From: an uncultured Eubacteriales bacterium
GTDB taxonomy: Bacteria; Bacillota; Clostridia; Christensenellales; CAG-917
DNA: 64,000 nt
Direction of reading: 5' to 3'
Assembly: GCA_900545885.1 (NCBI GenBank)
Contig: URAF01000013.1
Coordinates: 1-64,000, forward strand
Made by a program: the position numbers and the translations under genes. Under the pieces are notes generated by a model, which searched no databases, had not been told where the DNA came from, and worked only from the letters and a program-made list of their open reading frames with translations. Positions 26,895 through 34,338 of the stretch are shown here, in pieces; position 1 is the stretch's first letter, and each line of letters opens with the position of its first letter.

Positions 26895-27920
26895 TTATTT
26901 TACCTCCTTTAATATGCCCTTCACGAGCCGCGCGCGGGTTATGTCCCTTTCTGTCGGTGAACACTCGCCCGTAGTAAGTGTCAGATTTGCCGCCGAACAC
27001 AAAACAAGCAGTTTATCAAGCGGTTTTGTGTCTTTAAGTGGCAGTATGTTCAATATCACGCCCAACTTGACGTCGGAAATGAGGTTCATCAGTTCCGCGG
27101 AAGAAAGCATGTATGCATTGAGAAGAATGCCGTAACTGCGACATATTTTGTCGTAGAGTTCCGCGCCTTTTTTGTGCGCCAGCTTTTCCCTCGCGCGGCT
27201 TTCGTGCAGACACATTTCCGCAGTTGCACGTTCTATTATTTCTATTATACTCTCTTCGTCAACCCCCAGAGTTCTGGTGTTGGAAAGCTGGTACATATCG
27301 CCCAGCGCTCCGCTGCCTTCGCCGTAAACTCCGCGCACCGTAAGTCCGTAGTCCATGACGAATTTTTTGAGCGCGGTTTCGATTGCGCCAGCAAGTTTGA
27401 GCGCGGGCAGAAACAGCATTGTAGACGCTCTCATTCCCGTGCCGAGATTGGTAGGACATGCAGTGAGAAATCCCAGTCTGTCGTCGTATGCTATCGGCAA
27501 TTCGCGTATAAGCCTGTCGTCGTAACGGCTTATGCGTTTGTACGCCGTGCGCAGGTTAAGCCCGTCCTCGACGCACTGTTCGCGTACGTGGTCCTCCTCG
27601 TTGAGCATAATGGAAATGCCCTCTTTCTTTTCGAGTATGACCGCGCCCGTGGCGTCGTTTTTCTGCAAGGCGGGCGATATCAGGTGACGCTCGACCATTG
27701 CGAGTTTTTCAATCGGGCTCAAATCCTTCATGAAATAGAAGTTGTATTCGAACAGCCCTTTCGCCGCGGCGTCTGCGCCTTTCATAAACGCAAGACACTC
27801 TTCCCTGTCCTCGCGCGTCTGTCTGTGAGGAAAAGGAAGTCCTTCGACGTTGCGGGCAAGACGGATACGCGAAGAAATGACGTTAAAGCGTGTGAGTTCG
27901 TATGTTTCTTTAACGTCCAT
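26895..27920 (-). CDS. mcsB: Protein arginine kinase McsB
   Basis: A 341-residue guanidino-kinase-family protein. The ATP-binding SSRIRLARN segment, the active-site cysteine in TACPTNLGTGMRAS and the RGVYGEGS loop are present. It phosphorylates arginine residues, marking proteins for ClpCP. Its start overlaps the mcsA end by 11 bp. Confidence 0.96.
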   Translation of the reverse strand: MDVKETYELTRFNVISSRIRLARNVEGLPFPHRQTREDREECLAFMKGADAAAKGLFEYNFYFMKDLSPIEKLAMVERHLISPALQKNDATGAVILEKKEGISIMLNEEDHVREQCVEDGLNLRTAYKRISRYDDRLIRELPIAYDDRLGFLTACPTNLGTGMRASTMLFLPALKLAGAIETALKKFVMDYGLTVRGVYGEGSGALGDMYQLSNTRTLGVDEESIIEIIERATAEMCLHESRAREKLAHKKGAELYDKICRSYGILLNAYMLSSAELMNLISDVKLGVILNILPLKDTKPLDKLLVLCSAANLTLTTGECSPTERDITRARLVKGILKEVK

Positions 27921-28248
27921 TTCTTACTCCTTTCGGTCGTTTGCCGACGTGCGTGGACGAGTTCTGCGTGGCTTCCGCCGCCGCAACCGCGACTTCGCGC
28001 ATATTGCGGTAACATTCGGGACAGCCGAACATAAACCCCGTGCGGAAATCTTCTGCGGTCGTGCCGCAAGCGGGACACTCCTTGCCCTTTCGGGCGTGAA
28101 CTTCCTGCATTACGTCGAACGCGGTTCTGCCCGCCTGCATTATTGCCTTATAACAGTCCGCGCAAAAGTGATATTCCGCTATGCCGTTGTTGACAAGCGT
28201 TCTGTCGCAAAGCGTTGCCGTTCTTTTGTGGCAAAGGTCGCAAAGCAT
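27910..28248 (-). CDS. mcsA: McsA-type zinc-binding activator of McsB
   Basis: A 112-residue protein with four CxxC pairs (CDLC, CADC, CPAC, CPEC) in the McsA arrangement. McsA activates McsB. Typical McsA proteins are longer (about 170-185 residues) and end in a UVR motif; this one stops soon after the second zinc site, so the UVR part is missing. It starts one base after galE, and no ctsR gene precedes it. Confidence 0.88.
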   Translation of the reverse strand: MLCDLCHKRTATLCDRTLVNNGIAEYHFCADCYKAIMQAGRTAFDVMQEVHARKGKECPACGTTAEDFRTGFMFGCPECYRNMREVAVAAAEATQNSSTHVGKRPKGVRNGR

Positions 28249-28249
28249 A

Positions 28250-29233
28250 TTATTTCTTGAACCCGTCGGGGTGCGTGCTGTGCCACTTCCACGCGGAAGC
28301 GACTATTTCTTCGAGGCTGTCGTAACGGGGTTTCCAACCGAGTTCGCGTTTGATTTTGTCGCTGGACGCAACAAGCGTCGCGGGGTCGCCGGGACGGCGC
28401 GCCTCAACCGTGCTCTTTATGTCAAGTCCCGTGACCTTGCGCGCGGTTTCGATGACTTCCTTGACGGAAAAACCGTTGCCGTTGCCGAGGTTGTAGTAAG
28501 TGGACTTGCCGCCGTTTTTGAGGTATTCGAGCGCGCGGATATGCGCGTCCACAAGGTCGGTTATGTGGATATAGTCCCTGATGCACGTACCGTCACGGGT
28601 GGGATAATCGTCGCCGAAAATACCGATGTGGTCGCGTTTGCCCAACGCAGCTTGCAGAATGATGGGGATAAGGTGACTTTCGGGGTTGTGAGCCTCGCCG
28701 ATGTCGCCGTCACGGTGCGCGCCTGCCGCGTTGAAGTAACGCAGTGCAACGTACTTCATTCCGTACGCTTTGTCGTAGTCGCTCATGAACTGTTCCATCA
28801 TAAGTTTGGTCTGACCGTATACGCTGGTCGGGTTCTGGGGGCTGTCTTCCGTGATGAGCCCGTCGCCCGTGTCGCCGTAAGTCGCGGCAGAGGACGAAAA
28901 TACCAGATATTTGACGTTTTCGGCAAGCATTGCGTCGAGAAGAGAAAGCGTGCCTGCAACGTTGTTGCGGTAGTATTTCGCAGGGTTTGTCATGCTCTCG
29001 CCGACGAGAGAATACGCCGCAAAGTGAATTACGGAGTCAACGTTGTATTTGCGGAAAGTTTCGCGCAGCAACTCCGTGTCGAAGATGTCGCCCTTGACGA
29101 AAGGCGCGTCGCCTACCGCCTCGATGTGACCCGTAACGAGATTGTCGTAAACCACGACGTCCATATTTCTTTCGCGCAGTTCTCTCACGGTATGCGAACC
29201 GATGTAACCTGCTCCGCCTGTGACAAGAATCAT
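28250..29233 (-). CDS. galE: UDP-glucose 4-epimerase
   Basis: A 327-residue short-chain dehydrogenase-type epimerase with the NAD-binding GGAGYIGS motif, the serine in FSSSAATYG, the YGQTK catalytic pair and the NAAGAHRDGDIGE and NLGNGNGFSV segments typical of GalE. ATG 29233 has AGGAG just upstream. It interconverts UDP-glucose and UDP-galactose. It is the first gene of the galE-mcsA-mcsB-clpC unit, an unusual partner for stress genes. Confidence 0.96.
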   Translation of the reverse strand: MILVTGGAGYIGSHTVRELRERNMDVVVYDNLVTGHIEAVGDAPFVKGDIFDTELLRETFRKYNVDSVIHFAAYSLVGESMTNPAKYYRNNVAGTLSLLDAMLAENVKYLVFSSSAATYGDTGDGLITEDSPQNPTSVYGQTKLMMEQFMSDYDKAYGMKYVALRYFNAAGAHRDGDIGEAHNPESHLIPIILQAALGKRDHIGIFGDDYPTRDGTCIRDYIHITDLVDAHIRALEYLKNGGKSTYYNLGNGNGFSVKEVIETARKVTGLDIKSTVEARRPGDPATLVASSDKIKRELGWKPRYDSLEEIVASAWKWHSTHPDGFKK

Positions 29234-29293
29234 GTTTTCTCCTTTGCGCCTGCACGTGAAACGCGCGCAAACACGCACGATATTTTTTTATTG

Positions 29294-29322
29294 ATTATAC
29301 TTCTTTGCAAGTTGTTTTGCAA
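29294..29322 (-). promoter_or_regulatory. Sigma-A promoter of galE-mcsA-mcsB-clpC
   Basis: On the minus strand, TTGCAA (29317-29322), a 17-bp spacer and TATAAT (29294-29299). It overlaps the divergent dinB promoter, so the two may compete. Confidence 0.75.
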
Positions 29323-29339
29323 CATTATTTGTGTATAAT
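29312..29339 (+). promoter_or_regulatory. Sigma-A promoter of dinB, placed for leaderless mRNA
   Basis: TTGTTT (29312-29317), a 16-bp spacer and TATAAT (29334-29339). Transcription would begin about 7 bases after the -10, at the dinB ATG (29346). No Shine-Dalgarno precedes that ATG. Confidence 0.6.
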
Positions 29340-29345
29340 ATGCTT

Positions 29346-30569
29346 ATGGACAGAACCATACTCCATTGCGACCTCAACAATTTCTACGCATCGGTGGAAC
29401 AAAAAATGCACCCCGAATTCGACGGGTTGCCGCTTGCCGTATGCGGGAATCCCGAGGTCAGGCACGGGATAGTTCTGGCAAAGAATATGCTTGCCAAAGA
29501 AGCCGGCGTCGCAACGGGCGAAGCCATATGGATTTCGCGGCAAAAATGCCCGAATATCGTATTCGTACCGCCGCACTACGACGAGTACGTCAAATACAGC
29601 AAACAGGTTTTCGGAATATACACGGAATTCACGGACAGAGTGGAAAGTTTCGGACTGGACGAATGCTGGCTGGACGTAACGGAGTCGGTGAGGTTGCTGG
29701 GCAACGGCAAACAGATTGCCGACAATATCCGCGAAACCGTGAAAAAACGCACGGGGCTTACCATATCCGTCGGCGTGTCCTTCACTAAGGTTCTTGCAAA
29801 ACTGGGCAGCGACCTCAAAAAACCCGACGCGACAGTCGTTCTCGACCGCGAAAACTATATGCGGATTATCGGCGACCGCTCCCCTTCCGAGCTCATTATG
29901 ATTGGAAGAAAAACGGCGCAGAAACTTGAAAATCTCAACATTCGCACAATAAAACAGCTTGCTTGCGCGGACGTAGCGATGTTGCGCGACCATTTCGGCA
30001 TTATCGCCGACAAAATGTCCGCCGCCGCACGCGGTATCGAAACCGAACCCGTAAAACTCTACTATGACACGCACGTTCCAAAAAGCGTAAGCCACGGCAC
30101 CACGACGCCGCGCGATATGACGACGTTCGAGGACGCCAAAATCGTAATTTACGCGCTTGCGGAAATGGTGGCAATGCGCCTCAGACGTTTCAACCTCTGC
30201 GCGGACGGAGTGGGGCTTTCCGTGCGCGAAGCGTCACTCAGTCACAAGTCCTGTCAGGGCGTACTTCCCCGCTCCACTTCCAACGCCGCAGACATAGCCG
30301 AAGCCGCCCTCAAACTGCTTGCCAAACTTCACACTTTCCCCGCGCCGTTGCGCGCGATTTCCGTTGCGGCAATCCGCCTTTCGGACAAAAACGTCGTCCA
30401 GACTTCCCTTTTCGACTGCGAAGGCGAAAAAGAAGAAAAACTCGAACAAAGCATAGACAAAATCCGCGGCAAATACGGTTACAAGTCCGTAAAACGCGGG
30501 CTTATGCTCAAAAACGACCTTGCAACCAATCTGCACGAGGACGACGGTTTTTTGCCCTTCAAACGCTGA
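29346..30569 (+). CDS. dinB: DNA polymerase IV (Y-family)
   Basis: A 407-residue translesion polymerase with CDLNNFYASVE, the catalytic SFGLDECWLDV and SVGVSFTKVLAK motifs, a helix-hairpin-helix region (IMIGRKTAQKL) and a little-finger domain. An expected C-terminal clamp-binding motif may be QTSLFD (residues ~357-362). The ATG at 29346 is chosen from the promoter geometry; GTG 29331 and ATG 29340 lie inside or next to the -10. Single gene on the plus strand, divergent from galE. Confidence 0.95.
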   Translation: MDRTILHCDLNNFYASVEQKMHPEFDGLPLAVCGNPEVRHGIVLAKNMLAKEAGVATGEAIWISRQKCPNIVFVPPHYDEYVKYSKQVFGIYTEFTDRVESFGLDECWLDVTESVRLLGNGKQIADNIRETVKKRTGLTISVGVSFTKVLAKLGSDLKKPDATVVLDRENYMRIIGDRSPSELIMIGRKTAQKLENLNIRTIKQLACADVAMLRDHFGIIADKMSAAARGIETEPVKLYYDTHVPKSVSHGTTTPRDMTTFEDAKIVIYALAEMVAMRLRRFNLCADGVGLSVREASLSHKSCQGVLPRSTSNAADIAEAALKLLAKLHTFPAPLRAISVAAIRLSDKNVVQTSLFDCEGEKEEKLEQSIDKIRGKYGYKSVKRGLMLKNDLATNLHEDDGFLPFKR

Positions 30570-30606
30570 AATCCGACAACCGTTTTAGGTTTTTCGGCAT
30601 TTCCTT

Positions 30607-30677
30607 TTTACAATTTTTTGACAACTTTCCGCAAAACCTTTCAAATTGTTTACAACTCTGTGACAAATCTTTATAAT
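30607..30677 (+). promoter_or_regulatory. Promoter of the Na/Pi transporter with paired Pho-box-like repeats
   Basis: The core promoter is TTTACA (30649-30654), a 17-bp spacer and TATAAT (30672-30677). Two pairs of TTNACA-like repeats have an 11-bp period: TTTACA (30607) with TTGACA (30618), and TTTACA (30649) with TGTGACA (30659). PhoP boxes of Gram-positive bacteria are direct TT(A/C/T)ACA repeats about one helical turn apart, so PhoP control is plausible for a phosphate transporter. Confidence 0.5.
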
Positions 30678-30703
30678 AATCCGTAGCGCACTTAACGAAT
30701 TCA

Positions 30704-30749
30704 GCCTCACGGAGGCACTACTCGGGGTCGCGCGAAAAGCGTTAGCCCC
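30704..30749 (+). promoter_or_regulatory. Two-hairpin leader before the Na/Pi transporter
   Basis: The first hairpin is GCCTC-ACG-GAGGC (30704-30716). The second pairs GGGG (30724-30727) with CCCC (30746-30749) around an inner CGC-GAAAA-GCG. The only Shine-Dalgarno-like GGAGG is inside the first hairpin, 45 bp from the ATG. Confidence 0.45.
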
Positions 30750-30759
30750 TCATTGACTT

Positions 30760-32478
30760 ATGGCTGCAATAATCATCTCCGCTATACTTTCTCTGCTCGC
30801 CGGTATCGGCGTTTTCCTCATTGCCACCAAAGTTCTGAGCTCCAATCTGGAATCGGTCAGCGGCAACAAACTCAAAAACCTCTTTTCCAAAACGTCCAAA
30901 AGCAAACTCCTCGGAGTCGGAATAGGCACCGTCGCAACGGCTGCAATTCAGAGTTCGGGCGCCGTCAGCGTTATGGTAATCGGTTTTGTCAACGCGTCGC
31001 TTATGTCCCTCACCCAGGCCGCAACGATAATATTCGGCGCGAACATCGGCACCACAATCACAGGTCAGATTGTCGCACTCGGCACGCTCGGCGAATCCGT
31101 TTCGACCACTGTAATATTTGCGGCGTTTACCTTCATCGGCGCGTGTATGATTATGTTCTCCAAAAAGGACATAGTCAAAAAGGTAGGCGGCATACTCCTC
31201 GGTTTCGGACTCATTTTCGTGGCGCTCGACATAATGAGCTCTTCGATGTCTATATTCACCGAAGAAGAAAGTCTCGGCGTTCAGGCTTTCCTCGCCACAA
31301 TCAAAAATCCCATACTTCTCGTAATAATAGGTGCGGTTCTCACCGCCGTAATTCAAAGTTCGTCCGTTATGACGGGTATTGCCATCACAATGGTTTTCTC
31401 GGGGCTTATCTCTCTCGACCAGGGCATCTACCTCACAATGGGCAGCAATATCGGCTCTTGCGTGGTCGCGGTAATCGCGGGTATAGGAAGTTCCACCAAC
31501 GCAAAACGCACCGCGCTCATTCACCTGATTTTCAACATTTCCGGCGTTATCCTCTTTATGCTCGTCGGGCTCATTATGCGCGAAGCGTCGCACGGCGCAG
31601 TGACTTTCGGCGTACTGTTCGAAAAGATGTTCCCGCAGGTTCCGTCCACGCAACTGGCTATGTTCCATACGTTCTTCAACGTCATAACGGTTGCGATAAT
31701 TCTTCCTTTCACCAACCTGCTCGTCAAACTCGTATCGAAGATATTGCCCGAAAGAAAACGCAAACCCGACCCCAACGCTCCGCATCTCGTTTATCTCGAA
31801 GAACACTTCCTGTCCACTCCCCCTATCGCGGTGGCACAGCTTCGCAAAGAAGTGCTCAACATGGCGGAAATCGCGCTTTACAACTTCGACAGCGCGGTTA
31901 ATATGCTCTGCACGCTCGATTTCGCAGACAAGGATACCTTCGTCAAAAACGAAGAACAGCTCAACTTCCTCAACCGCGAAATCGTCCGTTTCAACGTCAA
32001 ACTCTCCAAAACCGACATCAGCGCCGTCGACAACGTGTTCCTGTCCACGGTGTACCATTCGGTGAGCGACCTCGAAAGAATAGGCGACTACTCCGAAAAC
32101 ATAGTCGAATACGCCCAGAAACTGCAAATGTCGGGGCAAACTTTCTCCGAAGAAGCAGTCGACGAAATCCGCGAAATGAAATCGCGCATAGATTCCCTTG
32201 CGGAAAACGTAATGGCGGAATATAATGACAACGACCTGTCCCTGCTCGGGGCTATATACAAACAGGAAGACGGAATAGACGACTACTCCGAAGTTATGAC
32301 GTCCAACCATGTCAACCGACTGGACGAAGGACTTTGCACTCCCGACAGCGGACTGCTCTTCTCGTCGTTCGTATCCGACAGCGAAAGAATAGCCGACCAC
32401 TTCGTCAATGTTGCCAAATCCGTACGCAGCTTCTCGAAGAAGTCAAAAGAAAACGAAAAAAGCCTTTTGGAGGCATAA
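30760..32478 (+). CDS. Na+/phosphate cotransporter family protein with PhoU-like C-terminus
   Basis: A 572-residue protein. Residues 1-320 hold about eight to nine membrane spans with two inverted QSS motifs (IQSSGAVSVMVIG and IQSSSVMTGIAIT) characteristic of the NptA/SLC34-like family. Residues ~345-565 form two PhoU-type helical repeats with the E/D-rich SDLERIGDYSENI and SDSERIADHFVN signatures. It takes up phosphate with sodium. ATG 30760 is the first possible start in frame, because a stop lies two codons upstream. It overlaps nothing and abuts rdgB directly. Confidence 0.93.
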   Translation: MAAIIISAILSLLAGIGVFLIATKVLSSNLESVSGNKLKNLFSKTSKSKLLGVGIGTVATAAIQSSGAVSVMVIGFVNASLMSLTQAATIIFGANIGTTITGQIVALGTLGESVSTTVIFAAFTFIGACMIMFSKKDIVKKVGGILLGFGLIFVALDIMSSSMSIFTEEESLGVQAFLATIKNPILLVIIGAVLTAVIQSSSVMTGIAITMVFSGLISLDQGIYLTMGSNIGSCVVAVIAGIGSSTNAKRTALIHLIFNISGVILFMLVGLIMREASHGAVTFGVLFEKMFPQVPSTQLAMFHTFFNVITVAIILPFTNLLVKLVSKILPERKRKPDPNAPHLVYLEEHFLSTPPIAVAQLRKEVLNMAEIALYNFDSAVNMLCTLDFADKDTFVKNEEQLNFLNREIVRFNVKLSKTDISAVDNVFLSTVYHSVSDLERIGDYSENIVEYAQKLQMSGQTFSEEAVDEIREMKSRIDSLAENVMAEYNDNDLSLLGAIYKQEDGIDDYSEVMTSNHVNRLDEGLCTPDSGLLFSSFVSDSERIADHFVNVAKSVRSFSKKSKENEKSLLEA

Positions 32479-33069
32479 ATGAAAATCGCCATTGCGACCA
32501 ACAACAAGAACAAAGTCAAAGAAATCCGCGCGGTACTCGGCGGCCACTTCGATGCGATGTATTCCCTCGAAGACCTCGGAATAAACGTAGAAATAGAAGA
32601 AACGGGCGATACGCTCACGGAAAACGCGCTGATAAAAGCGCGTACCATACGCGACCTCAGCGGACTGGCCGCACTTGCGGACGACAGCGGACTTATGGTT
32701 GACGCGCTCGACGGCGCACCGGGCGTCTATTCGGCACGCTACGCAGGTGAAGAACACGACGACAAAAAGAACAACGCACTCCTGCTCAAAAACCTTGAAG
32801 GCAAACCCAGAACGGCGCACTTCTGCTCCGTAATCGCGCTCGTATATCCCGACGGAAAAGAACTTACCGCGGAAGGACGCGTCGAAGGACACATTCTGGA
32901 CCATGAACGCGGCAACAACGGTTTCGGTTACGATCCCCTGTTTTTCAGCGACGAACTCGGCAAGACTTTCGCGGAAGCGTCACAGGAGGAAAAGAACTCC
33001 GTAAGCCACAGAGGACGCGCCTTGCGCAATATGTTGCAAATTCTCGAAAACGACAAAACCGACGCTTAA
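32479..33069 (+). CDS. rdgB: XTP/dITP pyrophosphatase (RdgB/HAM1)
   Basis: A 196-residue HAM1-family enzyme with ATNNKNKVKEI, DDSGLMVDALDG, GNNGFGYDPLF and SHRGRAL motifs. It hydrolyses non-canonical purine triphosphates and keeps them out of DNA. It starts right after the transporter stop codon with a GGAGG-like site in the end of the previous gene (TTTTGGAGGC). Its own stop codon sits in the loop of a terminator. Confidence 0.97.
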   Translation: MKIAIATNNKNKVKEIRAVLGGHFDAMYSLEDLGINVEIEETGDTLTENALIKARTIRDLSGLAALADDSGLMVDALDGAPGVYSARYAGEEHDDKKNNALLLKNLEGKPRTAHFCSVIALVYPDGKELTAEGRVEGHILDHERGNNGFGYDPLFFSDELGKTFAEASQEEKNSVSHRGRALRNMLQILENDKTDA

Positions 33070-33082
33070 TGCGTCGGTTTTT
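33057..33082 (+). terminator. Intrinsic terminator overlapping the rdgB stop codon
   Basis: A 9-bp stem (33057-33065 with 33071-33079) whose 5-nt loop TTAAT contains the rdgB TAA, followed by five T residues counted from 33078. It lies between rdgB and yfcE. Confidence 0.75.
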
Positions 33083-33098
33083 AACACTTAAACCCGCT

Positions 33099-33566
33099 AT
33101 GAAAACAATTTTCGCATTTTCCGACATACACGAACGCACCCTGCCGCCCAACCTCGAAGAAGTCGCAAACGAGAGCGATTACGTATTCTTTCTGGGCGAC
33201 GGTGCGGCGCGGCTCGCTTGTCTTTCGGGGCACAAAAACTTTTATGCCGTGCGCGGAAACTGCGACTTTATGCCCCTTCCCGCCGAACAGGTCGTTGAGG
33301 TCGAGGGAGTGCGTATTCTGCTTACCCACGGCGACGCTTACCGCGTAAAAAGCGACTTGCTTTCCCTTTCTTTACGCGCCGCCGAACTCGGCTGTTCCCT
33401 TGCCGTTTACGGTCACACGCATTTTGCCGAAAGAACGGAATACAACGGCGTAACGCTTATAAACCCCGGCGCACTCTCACACCCGATGTCCCAGACTCCG
33501 ACCTATGCCTATATCGTCATCGAAAAAGGCAAAATTCTCTCGTCATTCGTTCCCGTGTTTTTCTGA
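33099..33566 (+). CDS. YfcE/MJ0936-family metallophosphoesterase
   Basis: A 155-residue phosphodiesterase with the calcineurin-type motif series FSDIHE, FLGDG, RGNCD, LTHGD and YGHTH. Small members act on cyclic or simple phosphodiesters. ATG 33099 is preferred; the alternative ATG 33069 overlaps the rdgB stop and lies inside the terminator hairpin. No good Shine-Dalgarno is visible for either, so expression may depend on read-through. Confidence 0.88.
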   Translation: MKTIFAFSDIHERTLPPNLEEVANESDYVFFLGDGAARLACLSGHKNFYAVRGNCDFMPLPAEQVVEVEGVRILLTHGDAYRVKSDLLSLSLRAAELGCSLAVYGHTHFAERTEYNGVTLINPGALSHPMSQTPTYAYIVIEKGKILSSFVPVFF

Positions 33567-33922
33567 AACCGCCGAAATTCGCCGCAACACCTACTATGCA
33601 ATCTTTGAAATTGCTTTAAGAAAATTCAACGGATGCATTTTTTTGTTTTCACCTTTTAATTGAAACGCCGATACGCGACAATAAATGAAAAGGAGAAGTA
33701 CGTTGCGGATTGTACGGTAATGCGCTGTAAAACTGACTTTTGGATTTGCGTAGTCTTTCAAATAAAAAAAGCGCATTCAACCCGACCGTTCTTCTCCAAA
33801 TTTGATTTTCAATCATTTGAAATATATGCGGTACGCATTGTACACGTCTGACGGCCACCCTGCCCCGAATACTTAACCGCGACCGACGCAAATTCCCGAC
33901 AAACGCGATTTCATAATATTCT
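33567..33922. other. AT-rich gene-free spacer
   Basis: About 360 bp between the phosphodiesterase gene and the XRE regulator. Short frames exist on both strands (for example 33660-33851 and 33649-33891) but have no plausible ribosome site, composition or recognisable sequence. I see no RNA gene in it. Confidence 0.6.
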
Positions 33923-33964
33923 TACATTTGTGAGATGTCAAGCATAAATCATACATTTGTGAGA
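33923..33964 (+). promoter_or_regulatory. 13-bp direct repeat upstream of the XRE gene, candidate operator
   Basis: TACATTTGTGAGA occurs exactly twice, at 33923-33935 and 33952-33964, a 29-bp period. The second copy supplies a TTGTGA that could be a -35. Autoregulation by the adjacent XRE protein is inferred. Confidence 0.5.
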
Positions 33965-33994
33965 AAAATATAGTATCAATATGCCAAGGAATGT

Positions 33995-34225
33995 GTGCGT
34001 CTTATGAAAAATACGGAAGCGTTGCCGATATTCTCGCAAAGGTTGAAAGAGTTGCGCATGGAAAGGTCTCTGGGTCAGGTTGCGCTTGCCGAAAGCATAG
34101 GCGTCAGCAAAGCCGTCGTCAGCATGTGGGAAACGGGCAAACGCGAACCGTCCATGACGTCGCTTATCGCTCTTGCAAACTTTTACGGCGTCAGCATCGA
34201 CTACATCGTCGGTCTGACCGACTGA
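33995..34225 (+). CDS. XRE-family transcriptional regulator
   Basis: A 76-residue single-domain protein consisting of one Cro/CI helix-turn-helix (FSQRLKELRMERSLGQVALAESIG, read as helices 1-2; VSKAVVSMWETGKREPS as the recognition part; then YGVSIDYIVGLTD). GTG 33995 has AAGGA four bases upstream; ATG 34004 is the alternative and would remove three residues. The direct repeat just upstream is a likely operator. It ends at a shared bidirectional terminator. Target genes are unknown. Confidence 0.85.
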   Translation: MRLMKNTEALPIFSQRLKELRMERSLGQVALAESIGVSKAVVSMWETGKREPSMTSLIALANFYGVSIDYIVGLTD

Positions 34226-34281
34226 ACCGAAATAATAGTTTTCCATTTTTGATTTTAAATTCTACTCGCAACAGTTTATGA

Positions 34282-34311
34282 AAAAAGGGGCGCCAATCGG
34301 CGCCCCTTTTT
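34282..34311. terminator. Bidirectional terminator between the XRE gene and the membrane hydrolase
   Basis: An 8-bp GC stem (GGGGCGCC 34287-34294 with GGCGCCCC 34299-34306) and AATC loop, flanked by A-run on the left and T-run on the right, so it has T-tails on both strands. Confidence 0.9.
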
Positions 34312-34338
34312 CCGATAAGGATGAATTAGAATTGATTA

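Noticed and set aside
30704..30759. A known riboswitch before the Na/Pi transporter
   Set aside because: The leader is only ~75 nt and matches no class I can name.
33649..33891. Small ORFs on both strands in the spacer before the XRE gene
   Set aside because: No ribosome site, no recognisable sequence, and overlapping frames on opposite strands.
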